Assembly (NCBI RefSeq): GCF_000007905.1
Contig: NC_004917.1
Coordinates: 1,488,001-1,552,000 of the forward strand
Direction: 5' to 3'
DNA from: Helicobacter hepaticus ATCC 51449
GTDB taxonomy: Bacteria; Campylobacterota; Campylobacteria; Campylobacterales; Helicobacteraceae
Length of the DNA stretch: 64,000 nt
Made by a program: the position numbers and the translations under genes
In this document: in pieces, positions 52,270 to 62,062 of the stretch
Layout of the letters: each line of letters begins with the position of its first letter
Position numbering within the stretch: position 1 is the stretch's first letter
The notes under the pieces: model-generated
The model's database searches: none
Seen by the model: only the letters and a program-made list of their open reading frames with translations
Told to the model about the DNA's origin: nothing

Positions 52270-53265
52270 GTGTTAAAACAGGGTGTGATTTTTATCGCTC
52301 TATGGGGCATTGTATGTATAGGTTATGTGAGCGCACTTAATGCTTCAGAGGATTCTATGGAGGAAGTAATGGATGGGTATGAAAGTCCTCAAAAGTTGTT
52401 TATGAATCTTGATAAAACTCAAAATATTGATAATAAAAAAAAATCACAATCTGCACATTCGCAGCAAAAATCCAAGAATACTAATAAAATGCGACCACAG
52501 GATATAAAATTGCCATTGCTTCCTCAATGGATTTATAGCACAGGAATTGTAGAAACTTCATTTACAGATGGTTCTTTTAAACGTGGATTGGGAACATTAC
52601 TTAAAAATGGTTTGTACCTTACTTCATCAGAAATTATTTATAATGGCAAAATTATGCCTAAAAAAATATATGTCAAAATGCAAGATGATATAAGCGCTAA
52701 TATGATGTGTGTTTCGCAGCTGAGTATTAAGGCACTTGATTTAGATTTAGGACTTGCTCTTTTAAAGGTCTCTCAACCTGTAGATAGTTATTGTCAAGCA
52801 CGTGATAAAAGTTATTATCACGATAGAATCTATAAGCGATTTGGTGTGGATATATTTGCTTCATATCGTGCAATTACACCGCATACCAAAGCATATTATC
52901 CCTATCTTGATAGTATGTATGTTTTTACTCCTCAAAGTTTGATGCTTGAAAAAATTGCAACATATTATGATTTTGATAAAAGAAAAAAACGAATATATGG
53001 TTTTGAAATAGAGCGAGATGCTTATGAGGAATTTACTTATGGAAGAGCATTTTATGATGAGAAAGGCGTATTTTTGGGCATTATGAGTAGAGTAGGCATA
53101 GGATATTTACCTGTATTTGTTAATCGCAATGTAATACAGAATTTTCTCTGTGATGTGCGGGATAAGGAAATGATTAATGATAATTTTGTGAATCAATCGT
53201 GTCAAAGGCTTGGTGTGAATAGACAACGCTTTTTTACAGATAGGGCAGATAGTATAAGTTTTTAA
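52270..53265 (+). CDS. Exported protein with degenerate trypsin-like fold (pseudoprotease)
   Basis: A 331-aa protein with a signal peptide (cut near ALNA, about residue 25) and a polar linker to about 78. The core resembles a trypsin/DegP chymotrypsin fold: GLGTLLKNGLYLTSSEIIYNG matches the strand around the catalytic His, LDLGLALLKV the Asp block, and TYGRAFYDEKGVFLGI the Ser block. In my alignment His becomes Glu, Asp becomes Gly and the GNSGGP serine loop is lost, so catalysis is unlikely. Four cysteines may form disulfides. The start is GTG. It directly precedes ctpA. The fold call is inference. Confidence 0.6.
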   Translation: MLKQGVIFIALWGIVCIGYVSALNASEDSMEEVMDGYESPQKLFMNLDKTQNIDNKKKSQSAHSQQKSKNTNKMRPQDIKLPLLPQWIYSTGIVETSFTDGSFKRGLGTLLKNGLYLTSSEIIYNGKIMPKKIYVKMQDDISANMMCVSQLSIKALDLDLGLALLKVSQPVDSYCQARDKSYYHDRIYKRFGVDIFASYRAITPHTKAYYPYLDSMYVFTPQSLMLEKIATYYDFDKRKKRIYGFEIERDAYEEFTYGRAFYDEKGVFLGIMSRVGIGYLPVFVNRNVIQNFLCDVRDKEMINDNFVNQSCQRLGVNRQRFFTDRADSISF

Positions 53266-53432
53266 TCGAATCCACATCATTGTGTATTTTTTAATATTCT
53301 ATAATGGAGCAGATTTTGCTTATTTTTGTTTTGTTGGAGAAATATATATCTTTTATAGGTAGAATGCACATTTTGTAAATGCGACCTAAAAGAAATATGT
53401 CTACAGAATTTTATATCACAAAGGCAGTGTCA

Positions 53433-54764
53433 ATGATGAATAAATCGCGCGTGGTTGTAGCAGGTATTATTGTTTCTTTGCTTGCGAGTTCGGCTTTATT
53501 TGTGGGGTTATCAGCTGATGAATCCCACAAAGCTAAACCAAAAGTGCAGGAAGTCAATAAGCTAGAATCTTTCAAAAAGCTTCGTCGCATTATGGCGATA
53601 GTAGAAGAGTCTTATGTTGATGAATTAAGTCTTGATGAGATTGTCAATAAGGCAATAGATGGATTATTAAGCAATCTTGATGCGCATTCAAATTATCTTA
53701 ACAAAAAGAAATTTGATGATTTGCGTGCCAATATTGATGGTGAGTTTGGTGGCATTGGTATCACGGTGGGCTTAAAAGATGGTGCTTTGACAATTATTGC
53801 ACCTGTTGATGGCACACCTGGAGACAAGGCAGGGTTAAAAAGTGGCGATGTTATTGTGAAGGTAAATGACAAAAGCACGATTGATATGAGTATTGATGAT
53901 GCAGTAAATCTTATGCGTGGCACACCTCGCACAAAGGTGGAGCTTACTATTGTGCGTAAGGGTGAAGCAAAACCTCTAAATTTTAGTATTGTAAGAGATA
54001 TTATCAAGATGGATTTTGTAAAGGTGCGCAAGATTCAAGATACTGATTTTGCATATGTGCGTGTAGCATCGTTTGATAAAAATGTAACGCGGAATGTATT
54101 AAGCTCACTCAAACAAATGGGTAAAGTAAAAGGTATTGTGCTTGATTTACGCAATAATCCGGGTGGAGCACTTGACCAAGCAGTTGATTTGAGTAGATTA
54201 TTCATCAAAAATGGTGTGATTGTTACCCAAAAAGGACGCAATAAAAATGACAACGTTGAATATAGAGCAACAAATGCTCCTTATGCTTCTGTGCCTATTG
54301 TTGTGCTTGTTAATGGTGGAAGTGCAAGTGCAAGTGAGATTGTCGCAGGTGCATTACAAGACCATAAACGTGCTGTTCTTATTGGGGAACAAACATTTGG
54401 TAAAGGAAGTGTGCAGACATTTATGCAACTTGACCAAAATGAAGGCTTAAAACTCACTACTGCTAAATATTATTTACCAAGTGGAAGGACGATTCAAGCA
54501 GTGGGTGTAACACCTGATATTATCGTGTATCCCGGTGTAGCACCAGAGAATGAGAATAGTTTTAGCATTAAGGAATCTGATTTAAAAAGACATCTTCAAG
54601 GCGAGCTTGAGAAGGTTAATGAACAAAATACAAAGACAGAAACAGCGAGTGATGATAAAAAAAATATTACCCAAGCAATGATATATCAAGATATTCAACT
54701 TAAAAGTGCTATTGATGTGCTTAAAGCGTGGGGTGTGATTGGTGCTTTAAATCCAAACAAGTAA
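53433..54764 (+). CDS. ctpA: C-terminal processing protease CtpA (S41 family)
   Basis: A periplasmic serine protease of about 443 aa. It has a signal or anchor (residues 6-24), then a PDZ domain (GEFGGIGITVGLKDGALTII onward). The catalytic part has the Ser in NGGSASASEIVAGAL and the Lys in TFGKGSVQT, forming the Ser-Lys dyad. I use ATG 53433 with AAGG 8 bases upstream; the longer frame from 53379 adds 18 residues without a ribosome site. It is 15 bases before purC and its transcript likely continues into pur genes. Confidence 0.93.
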   Translation: MMNKSRVVVAGIIVSLLASSALFVGLSADESHKAKPKVQEVNKLESFKKLRRIMAIVEESYVDELSLDEIVNKAIDGLLSNLDAHSNYLNKKKFDDLRANIDGEFGGIGITVGLKDGALTIIAPVDGTPGDKAGLKSGDVIVKVNDKSTIDMSIDDAVNLMRGTPRTKVELTIVRKGEAKPLNFSIVRDIIKMDFVKVRKIQDTDFAYVRVASFDKNVTRNVLSSLKQMGKVKGIVLDLRNNPGGALDQAVDLSRLFIKNGVIVTQKGRNKNDNVEYRATNAPYASVPIVVLVNGGSASASEIVAGALQDHKRAVLIGEQTFGKGSVQTFMQLDQNEGLKLTTAKYYLPSGRTIQAVGVTPDIIVYPGVAPENENSFSIKESDLKRHLQGELEKVNEQNTKTETASDDKKNITQAMIYQDIQLKSAIDVLKAWGVIGALNPNK

Positions 54765-54779
54765 TAAGGAGTTAAATCA

Positions 54780-55490
54780 ATGGAAAAACGAGAAATGCTA
54801 TATGAAGGGAAGGGTAAAAAGCTTTTTGCCACGGATGATGAACATATTGTAATTGCAGAGTTTAAAGATGATTTAACGGCTTTTAACGCAGAAAAAAAAG
54901 GTAAGGAATCGGGCAAAGGTGAGCTAAATTGTCAAATTAGTTCAGTTCTTTTTGAGCTTTTAGCACGGCATAATATAGCTACACATTATATCAAGCGTCT
55001 TAATATGAGTGATATGTTGTGTAAAAAAGTAACTATTATTCCTATTGAAGTGGTTGTGCGTAATATTGCTACAGGTTCGCTGACAAAGCGTTTAGGCATA
55101 AGTGATGGAAGTATTCTTTCCCAGACGCTTGTTGAATTTTATTATAAAGATGATGCACTTGGCGACCCATTAATTAATGATGAGCATTGTAAGATTTTGG
55201 GCATTATAAAGGAGCAAAGTCAGTTAGAGATACTTAAGAGCCAAGCGCGTCAAATAAATGAAATTTTGAAAGCATTTTTTGATGAAAAAGGTTTGCGACT
55301 CGTTGATTTTAAGCTTGAATTTGGACAAGATAGCGCTGGAAATATTATACTTGCTGATGAAATTAGTCCTGATAGTTGCCGTTTATGGGATAAACAAACA
55401 AATCAAAAACTTGATAAAGATAGATTTAGGGAGAATCTAGGCAGCGTAAAAGTTGCCTATGAAGAAGTATTACGGCGGATTTTAGTATAG
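54780..55490 (+). CDS. purC: SAICAR synthetase (phosphoribosylaminoimidazole-succinocarboxamide synthase)
   Basis: Ligates aspartate to carboxyaminoimidazole ribotide in purine synthesis, 236 aa. [30 protein letters not shown] in two parts is the family N-terminus. The later [18 protein letters not shown] and [14 protein letters not shown] contain the substrate-binding residues. It starts a purC-purS-purQ run. Confidence 0.96.
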
Positions 55491-55499
55491 AGGATAAAA

Positions 55500-55742
55500 A
55501 TGAAGGTAAAAGTTCTTGTTTCACTTAAAGAGGGGGTGCTTGACCCTCAAGCAAAGGCTATTGCTCACGCATTGTGTGCTCACGGATTTGAAAGTTTGCA
55601 AAGTGTGAAGCTTTCTAAAGAAATTATTTTAGATATACAAGAGAATAATGCAGATAAAGCATATAATTTAGCACAAAGTATGTGTGAGAATTTGCTTGCC
55701 AATGTAGTAATTGAAGATTATTCTATTGAGATTCTTAAATGA
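55500..55742 (+). CDS. purS: Phosphoribosylformylglycinamidine synthase subunit PurS
   Basis: An 80-aa structural subunit joining PurL and PurQ. VKVLVSLKEGVLDPQAKAIAHALCAHGFESL is the family's opening strand and helix (read in two parts). It overlaps purQ by 4 bases. PurL is not in the window. Confidence 0.93.
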   Translation: MKVKVLVSLKEGVLDPQAKAIAHALCAHGFESLQSVKLSKEIILDIQENNADKAYNLAQSMCENLLANVVIEDYSIEILK

Positions 55743-56407
55743 GTGTAGCTATTGTTAGATTTCCGGGCACAAATTGTGAGTTTGACACGCAATATGCCTT
55801 TTCTTTATTCGGGGGAGTTACTTATATTGTGTGGCATCAAGATAAGAGTTTGCCAACAGATTGCCATCTTGTTGTGATTCCAGGAGGCTTTAGCTATGGG
55901 GATTATTTACGTTGTGGAGCTATTGCGCAGTTTTCACCTATTATGAGAGTGATTAAGGATTTTGCTTTACAAGGTGGCTATGTGCTTGGTATTTGTAATG
56001 GTTTTCAGATTCTATGCGAGGCAGGATTATTGCCCGGTGCTTTAAAGCGCAATATTAATTTACATTTTATTTCACAGATGCAATCACTTAGAATCGTAAG
56101 CAAAAATAATGCTTTTTTACGCTCCTACGCTCCAAATCAAGAAATAAGATTGCCTATTGCCCACGCTGATGGAAATTATTTTATTGATGAGAGAGAGTTA
56201 TTAGAGCTTAGGGCAAATGAGCAAATTTTACTTGAATATACGGACAATCCTAATGGTTCGGTAGATTCTATTGCTGGAATATGTAATGAGAAAAAAAATG
56301 TTTTTGGCTTAATGCCCCACCCCGAAAGAGCTATTGAAGATATGCTTGGCAGCTGTGATGGCAAAGCAATGCTTGATAATCTTTTGCATATTGCAGAGAT
56401 GAAATAA
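55739..56407 (+). CDS. purQ: Phosphoribosylformylglycinamidine synthase subunit PurQ
   Basis: The glutaminase subunit, 222 aa, which frees ammonia from glutamine for PurL. GICNGFQIL contains the nucleophilic Cys, and the His and Glu of the triad are in MPHPERA. VVIPGGFSYGDYLRCGAIA is the family signature. It overlaps purS by 4 bases. Confidence 0.95.
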   Translation: MSVAIVRFPGTNCEFDTQYAFSLFGGVTYIVWHQDKSLPTDCHLVVIPGGFSYGDYLRCGAIAQFSPIMRVIKDFALQGGYVLGICNGFQILCEAGLLPGALKRNINLHFISQMQSLRIVSKNNAFLRSYAPNQEIRLPIAHADGNYFIDERELLELRANEQILLEYTDNPNGSVDSIAGICNEKKNVFGLMPHPERAIEDMLGSCDGKAMLDNLLHIAEMK

Positions 56408-56419
56408 GAGGTGAGAATA

Positions 56420-57514
56420 ATGAAAATGTGGAAAATTATTTGTTATATTTTATTGATGGGTTTATGTTTGAATGCGCTAGCAGATACGACTAAACCCAAG
56501 ATTGCTTATATAAATGTGAGTTTTCCAAGTGCAGATACAGGCTTGTATGTTGGGCAAGATATAGAAGTAAAATATAGCCTTACTTTACTTTCTGGTGCAA
56601 AGCTTGCTTCTGCTGAGTTTATAGACCTTTCTGCAAAGAATAATGTAGAGTTGAGAAATAAAGGTGCAAGTTGGCAGCAAGGCATAGATGGTGTATTAGT
56701 TAATACATACATATATAAAATTATGGGTAAAGATGTTACACTCCCACCTTTGCGTATTAAGGCGATTTCAAATGATAAGAGCTATGAAGAGGAAATCATT
56801 GCTAATGGAGCAAAATTACAAGCTATTGAGCTTTCTCATAATGCTTCTTATGTAAATGTCATTGCTGATGCAATGGAAGTAGTTGATTATCGTGTAAAAG
56901 AATATGATGAAGCTAACAACATTATTATATTCCAGATTGAAAGCAAAGGGGCAAATCTAAATACGATGAGATTTACTCAATATCAAAAACAAGGCTTGGA
57001 GAGTAGTAAGGTTGTTGATGGTGTAACTTATGGCATTTATTATGTAGTGCTTGATAAATCTATTCGCAGTCTTTCATTTGATTATTTTAATCTTACACAA
57101 AAACAGTTTGTAAATATCACATTGCCGATTAATCTTACACGCAATATTATTGATGAGAGCGGAGATATTAAGCCACGCAATACGTTTTTGATATTTAAGA
57201 ATCTCTTAGTGGGTGGATTGATTATTTTTGTTGGAATTATTTGGGTTGTATTTAAAAAAGGACGCAAAATAACACTAAGTATTCTTGTTTTACTTGTGCT
57301 CGTATTACTATATAATATATTTTTTAGTGCAGTTTCAGGTATAGCACAAGCTGGAGCAAATATTAGTATTATTCCTACGCATAATTCTACAATTACGGAA
57401 GTAGTCAAAACACCCATAGAAGTAGCAATTATTGGCGAATATGGAGATTATTATAAAGTAATGATAGAAAATCGTGTAGGTTGGATAAGGAAAGAATATG
57501 TTAGCAAAAATTAG
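56420..57514 (+). CDS. Exported BatD-like/SH3-domain membrane protein, unknown function
   Basis: A 364-aa protein with a signal peptide (cut near ALA-DTT, residue 22) and a beta-rich periplasmic region (to about 270) that loosely recalls BatD-type Ig-like repeats. Two membrane helices follow (about 278-296 and 303-324), then a bacterial SH3 domain (ISIIPTHNSTITEVVKT, then GDYYKVMIENRVGWIRKEYV). SH3 domains of this type bind peptidoglycan or peptides. ATG 56420 follows AGAGG. It overlaps plsC by 17 bases, linking it to lipid synthesis. H. pylori has a similar gene in the same place. Confidence 0.68.
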   Translation: MKMWKIICYILLMGLCLNALADTTKPKIAYINVSFPSADTGLYVGQDIEVKYSLTLLSGAKLASAEFIDLSAKNNVELRNKGASWQQGIDGVLVNTYIYKIMGKDVTLPPLRIKAISNDKSYEEEIIANGAKLQAIELSHNASYVNVIADAMEVVDYRVKEYDEANNIIIFQIESKGANLNTMRFTQYQKQGLESSKVVDGVTYGIYYVVLDKSIRSLSFDYFNLTQKQFVNITLPINLTRNIIDESGDIKPRNTFLIFKNLLVGGLIIFVGIIWVVFKKGRKITLSILVLLVLVLLYNIFFSAVSGIAQAGANISIIPTHNSTITEVVKTPIEVAIIGEYGDYYKVMIENRVGWIRKEYVSKN

Positions 57515-58226
57515 AGCATTTCTTGCCACTCTCTCCATCGCCATTTATCTTCCCGTCATTATTGCCCAAATCTATCTTACGCGTAGTTGGCGTAATGGTA
57601 GATGGGCAAGAAAGCAATGTCGTTGGTTTTTTGGATTTAATAGATTGAATGTAGAGCGTATAGGTGAATATGATAAAGATGCACAACTTTTTGTTGTCAA
57701 TCATCAGAGCGTAACAGATATTATTTATTTTGAGGGATTTCACCCTGCAAATTTGTGTTGGGTGGCTAAAAAACAGCTTGGGGAAATACCTTTATATGGG
57801 CACGCACTCAAAGCTCCAGATATGATACTCATTGATAGGGAAGATAAAAAAAGTATCGTCTTTTTGCTTAAAGAAGCAAAAAGGCAGCTTGCTCAAAATC
57901 GTCTTATTGCCATTTTTCCTGAAGGCACAAGGAGCGATGGAGGGGAAGAATTTTTACCTTTTAAATCGGGAGCAAAGATTCTCGCATCAAAGCTTAAACT
58001 TAGAATCCAGCCCGCAGTTCTTATTAATATGCGTAAGCTATATAATAGTTCATCTATGTCAATAGAGTCAGATAAAGCGCGAGTGGTTCTTATGGAGGCT
58101 TTTATACCAGATTTTGATGATGAGCAATGGTACGAAAAACTCCAAAAGAATATGCACGATGTGTATTTGAAACATTATTATGAGCTCAATCAGAAGCCTT
58201 TAAGTAATAACAAGGCAGAATCCTAG
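57498..58226 (+). CDS. plsC: 1-acyl-sn-glycerol-3-phosphate acyltransferase PlsC
   Basis: Makes phosphatidic acid by acylating lysophosphatidic acid, 242 aa. VNHQSVTDIIYF is the H-x4-D catalytic motif, and IAIFPEGTRSDGG the substrate-binding FPEGTRS motif. There is one N-terminal hydrophobic segment. AAGGAAAGAAT precedes the ATG. The tRNA gene follows 12 bases later. Confidence 0.94.
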   Translation: MLAKIRAFLATLSIAIYLPVIIAQIYLTRSWRNGRWARKQCRWFFGFNRLNVERIGEYDKDAQLFVVNHQSVTDIIYFEGFHPANLCWVAKKQLGEIPLYGHALKAPDMILIDREDKKSIVFLLKEAKRQLAQNRLIAIFPEGTRSDGGEEFLPFKSGAKILASKLKLRIQPAVLINMRKLYNSSSMSIESDKARVVLMEAFIPDFDDEQWYEKLQKNMHDVYLKHYYELNQKPLSNNKAES

Positions 58227-58238
58227 CCTTAAGATTTT

Positions 58239-58314
58239 GGGGTGTTAGCTCAGTTGGGAGAGCGCAACGCTGGCAGCGTTGAGGTCAGGGGTTCGAACCC
58301 CCTACACTCCACCA
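58239..58314 (+). tRNA. tRNA-Ala (anticodon GGC)
   Basis: A 76-base cloverleaf: acceptor GGGGTGT/ACACTCC (one G-T pair), D arm GCTC...GAGC, anticodon stem CAACG/CGTTG with loop CTGGCAG and anticodon GGC at 58272-58274. The T arm is AGGGG-TTCGAAC-CCCCT. The terminal CCA is encoded. It reads the alanine codon GCC (and possibly GCT). Confidence 0.97.
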
Positions 58315-58385
58315 TTGTTTTCTATGCAAGTTTCTTCAATCTATTTTAATGCTTAAAATATTGTTATGCGTGAGTTTATTTTTTT

Positions 58386-58394
58386 TGCTACAAT
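58386..58394 (+). promoter_or_regulatory. Candidate extended -10 for pyrD
   Basis: TGC-TACAAT lies 48 bases before the pyrD ATG, downstream of the tRNA and a T-rich run. Confidence 0.4.
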
Positions 58395-58442
58395 AGCACC
58401 TTAAGTTTATTTCTTTAACTCATAACTTCATTGAGGTGTCTT

Positions 58443-59849
58443 ATGTCATTGTATAAAATGCTTTCCCCTTATCTTTTTAAGCTTGATGCTGAAAAGGCTC
58501 ATTGTATGGCAGAATTGGCACTTAAGCATATAGTGCCTTTGCCTTTAGTGCAAGATTATGTAGCTGGAAAATATTGTGTTGTTGATGAGCACTTAAATAT
58601 GGAAGTTGCTGGTCTGAGATTCTACAATCCAGTAGGTTTGGCTGCAGGATTTGATAAAAATGCAACGATGGTGCGAGGACTTTCGGCATTGGGATTTGGC
58701 TTTTTAGAGATTGGTACAATTACCCAATCTCCCCAAGAGGGAAATCCAAAACCTCGCCTTTTTCGTTATGTAGAGGAAAGAAGTTTGCAAAATGAAATGG
58801 GGTTTAACAATCAAGGTTCGCTTGAAATAGTGCAACGCCTTAAAAATATTTATCCTTATAGTATTCCGCTTGGGATTAATGTAGGTAAAAATAAAATTAT
58901 TGCACAAAGTGATTCGCTTAAAAATTATGAAAATGTTTTACTTGATTGTTTGTCTGTGGGAGATTATTTTGTTTTTAATCTCTCCTCTCCAAATACACCG
59001 AATTTACGTGATTTGCAGAATGTGCATTTTGTGCAAGAGCTTTTTACTATGGCACGCTCATATACTCAAAAACCGCTTTTTATAAAAATATCTCCCGATA
59101 TGGATAAAGATGAAATGCTCAAAATAGTTGAAATGAGTATCAAATATGGTGCAAATGGTGTGATTGCAACAAATACCACTATTGATTATGCTGTGCTTAC
59201 AAATGCAAGGGAGACAGGAGGCATTAGTGGTGAGGCATTAAAAAAGAAGTCAAAAGAAGTGCTTAGAATCTTAAGTGAAGCATTTTTTGGCAAAACTGCC
59301 CTTATTTCTGTGGGAGGCGTTGATAGCGCACTTGAAGCTTATGAGCGTATCAAGCTTGGTGCATCACTTGTGCAAGTATTAAGTGGATTAATTTTTGAAG
59401 GTCCAAGATTGTGTCAACAAATCAATGAGGGGCTACTTCAATATTTAAAAGAAGATGGTTTTACACATTTGTATGAGGCAGTAGGGCAGGATATAGCCCA
59501 TAAGCCAAAACGTGGAAGAAAATCAAAAGCGGCACAGGCATTGGATTCTATGGAGGTAAATACAGAGATTTCCACAAGCCTTCTCACAAGCAAGCCCAAA
59601 AAATCTGCTCAAAAAGTAGAATCTCAAAAGAAACCAGCTACTACAAGAAACACAAATGCAAATAGAGCATCTGCAACAAAAAAAACCGCCTCAAAGGAAA
59701 ATGCAAAAGCACAACAAAAGTTAGATTCTACAGAATCTCCAAAGCCAACGACACATAAGAATGTAAACTCTGCCAAGAAAAACTTATCTAACTCACAGCC
59801 CTCATTATCTAAAGTGAGGGAAAATACGGCAGAGATTCCCAAAGAGTAA
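58443..59849 (+). CDS. pyrD: Dihydroorotate dehydrogenase (class 2) with a long basic C-terminal tail
   Basis: A membrane-associated, quinone-linked flavoenzyme of pyrimidine synthesis. The catalytic domain (residues 1-350) has an N-terminal helical lid (MLSPYLFKLDAEKAHCMAE), GLAAGFDKNA, NEMGFNNQG, FNLSSPNTPNLRDLQ with the catalytic Ser, and GVIATNTTID. From about 352 onward the chain continues for roughly 115 residues of Lys/Ser/Ala/Thr-rich low-complexity sequence beginning KPKRGRKSKAAQ, which the family does not usually have. ATG 58443 follows GAGGTGTCTT. The 3-base gap to the next gene suggests co-transcription. Confidence 0.92.
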   Translation: MSLYKMLSPYLFKLDAEKAHCMAELALKHIVPLPLVQDYVAGKYCVVDEHLNMEVAGLRFYNPVGLAAGFDKNATMVRGLSALGFGFLEIGTITQSPQEGNPKPRLFRYVEERSLQNEMGFNNQGSLEIVQRLKNIYPYSIPLGINVGKNKIIAQSDSLKNYENVLLDCLSVGDYFVFNLSSPNTPNLRDLQNVHFVQELFTMARSYTQKPLFIKISPDMDKDEMLKIVEMSIKYGANGVIATNTTIDYAVLTNARETGGISGEALKKKSKEVLRILSEAFFGKTALISVGGVDSALEAYERIKLGASLVQVLSGLIFEGPRLCQQINEGLLQYLKEDGFTHLYEAVGQDIAHKPKRGRKSKAAQALDSMEVNTEISTSLLTSKPKKSAQKVESQKKPATTRNTNANRASATKKTASKENAKAQQKLDSTESPKPTTHKNVNSAKKNLSNSQPSLSKVRENTAEIPKE

Positions 59850-59852
59850 GCT

Positions 59853-61178
59853 GTGAAGTTTTTGATTTTAGGAGTATTAATGAGTATTTCTAATATGGTG
59901 AGCATCCCATCATTGGTCCCAAGTTCCTTGCCAAAACATTATACAAAACATCTTGATAATGGACTACAAATTGTGGTCGTGCCATTGAATAATAAGAGTG
60001 GTGTAATTGAGACAAATATTTTTTATAAGGTTGGAAGTCGTAATGAAGTAATGGGCAAAAGTGGCATTGCACATATGCTTGAGCATTTAAGCTTTAAATC
60101 CACGGATAAGCTCAAAGCAGGAGAATTTGATGAGATTGTAAAAGGCTTTGGAGGTGTGAATAATGCTTCAACAAGCTTTGATTATACACGTTATTTTATT
60201 AAATCAAGCGTTGAGAATCTTGATAAATCTTTAGAGCTTTTTTCTGAACTTATGAGTAATCTTTTGTTAAAAGAAGATGAGTTTGAACCCGAACGCAATG
60301 TAGTAGCAGAGGAGCGATTGTGGCGGACAGATAATTCACCTATGGGATATTTATATTTTCGTTTCTTTAATACTGCTTTTGTCTATCACCCTTATCATTG
60401 GACACCTATTGGTTTTATGCAAGATATTCAAAGCTGGAATATTGATGATATTCGCTCATTTTATCGCACTTATTACCAACCACAGAATGCTATTGTATTA
60501 GTAAGTGGCGATATTGAACCAAATGTTGTTTTTCAAAGTGCAACTCAATATTTTGGAAAACTTAAAAATACTTCTTCGGATATTCCGCAAGTTAGAGCAA
60601 AAGAGCCAAAACAAGATGGTATGAGGCGCAATATAGTAAAAAAAGATTCTCAAGTGGAGTTTCTTGCTATGGGATATAAGATTCCTAATTATTTAAGCGA
60701 AGACCAAGTGGCATTAAGCGCAATAGGCGAGATTCTAAGCGCTGGTAAATCAAGTATTTTTCAGAGAGAACTTATTGATAAACAGCAAATTGCCACTAGC
60801 GCATACGCATATAATATGGATATGAAAGATGAGAGTGTATTTTTACTCATTGTTGCAGCAAAACAGGGTGTCAGAGCTGAAAAAATTGAAGAAGAAGTGA
60901 TTAAGATATTAGAAAATATTAAAAAAGGTCATATTTCCCAAGAAGAGCTTGATAAGGTTAAGGTCAATACGCGTGCAAATTTTATTTATAGTCTTGAAAA
61001 TTCTTCAGAGGTTGCAGGGCTTTTTGGGAGTTATCTTGTGCGAGGAGATATTAAACCATTACTTTCTTATGAAAGAGATATAAATACTCTTAACTTAGAT
61101 AAGATTCAGCAGGTAGCAAATAAATATTTTGTAGAAGATACACTAAGTGTGGTGATTTTAAAGGACAAGGGGAGGTGA
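59853..61178 (+). CDS. M16-family zinc peptidase
   Basis: A 441-aa pitrilysin-type metalloprotease. The inverted zinc motif is HMLEHLSF (H-x2-E-H) with the third ligand Glu in [10 protein letters not shown]. The second half has the inactive paired domain. An N-terminal hydrophobic stretch (residues 1-22) suggests export. The start is GTG 59853. It lies between pyrD and dapA, as in H. pylori and Campylobacter. Substrate unknown. Confidence 0.9.
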
Positions 61179-61180
61179 TT

Positions 61181-62062
61181 ATGGTTTTTGGGGCAATGAG
61201 TGCATTAATCACACCATTTATAAATCATAAGGTTGATTTTGAAACATATGAAACACTCATTAAGCGGCAAATTACCTATGGTATGGACGCTTGTGTGCCA
61301 GTAGGCACGACAGGAGAATCGGCTACACTTTCGCATAAAGAACATATGGAATGTATTGAAGTTGCCGTAGCGGTATGTAGGGGTAGTAAAGTAAAAGTGC
61401 TTGCAGGTGCAGGGAGTAATTCTACAAGCGAGGCAAAAGAACTTGCACTTTTTGCCCAAAAATGCGGTGCAGATGCGCTATTATGTGTTACACCTTATTA
61501 TAATAAACCTACACAAGAGGGTTTGTTTGAGCATTATAAGGCTGTGGCTAATGCGGTGGAGATTCCTGTAATGCTTTATAATGTTCCATCACGCACAGGA
61601 GTAAGTATAGAGATAGAAACTGCTAAACGTCTGCGTGATGCTTGTAAAAATATTTATGCAATTAAGGAGGCAGCTGGACTTATGGAAAGAGTAGTGGCTT
61701 TTGGTGCAGAAGTGCCTAATCTTGCACTTTTAAGTGGAGAAGATGTAATCAATTACCCCATACTTGCAAATAATGGCAAAGGCGTTATATCTGTAACCGG
61801 TAATCTTTTCCCACAAGAGATTGCTGATTTAACGCATTATGCTTTACAAGGTAATATGGAAAAAAGCTATGAAATTAATACAAGGCTTTATGAGATGAAT
61901 AGGATACTTTTTTGTGAAAGTAATCCTGTGCCCATTAAAGCGGCAATGTTTTTAGCAGGATTATTAAAAAACTTGGAATATCGTTTGCCATTAGTGCCAC
62001 CTTCTAAGGAAAATATGGCTAAAATACAACAAATCTTAGAAAAATACGAGGTGAAAGAATGA
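61181..62062 (+). CDS. dapA: 4-hydroxy-tetrahydrodipicolinate synthase
   Basis: Condenses pyruvate with aspartate semialdehyde in lysine and diaminopimelate synthesis, 293 aa. [16 protein letters not shown] holds the conserved Thr pair, YNVPSRTG the Tyr and Arg, and AIKEAAG the Schiff-base Lys. The start at 61181 has the near-perfect site GGAGGTGATT; a GTG 6 bases upstream is within that site and is rejected. It overlaps the next gene by 4 bases. Confidence 0.96.
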
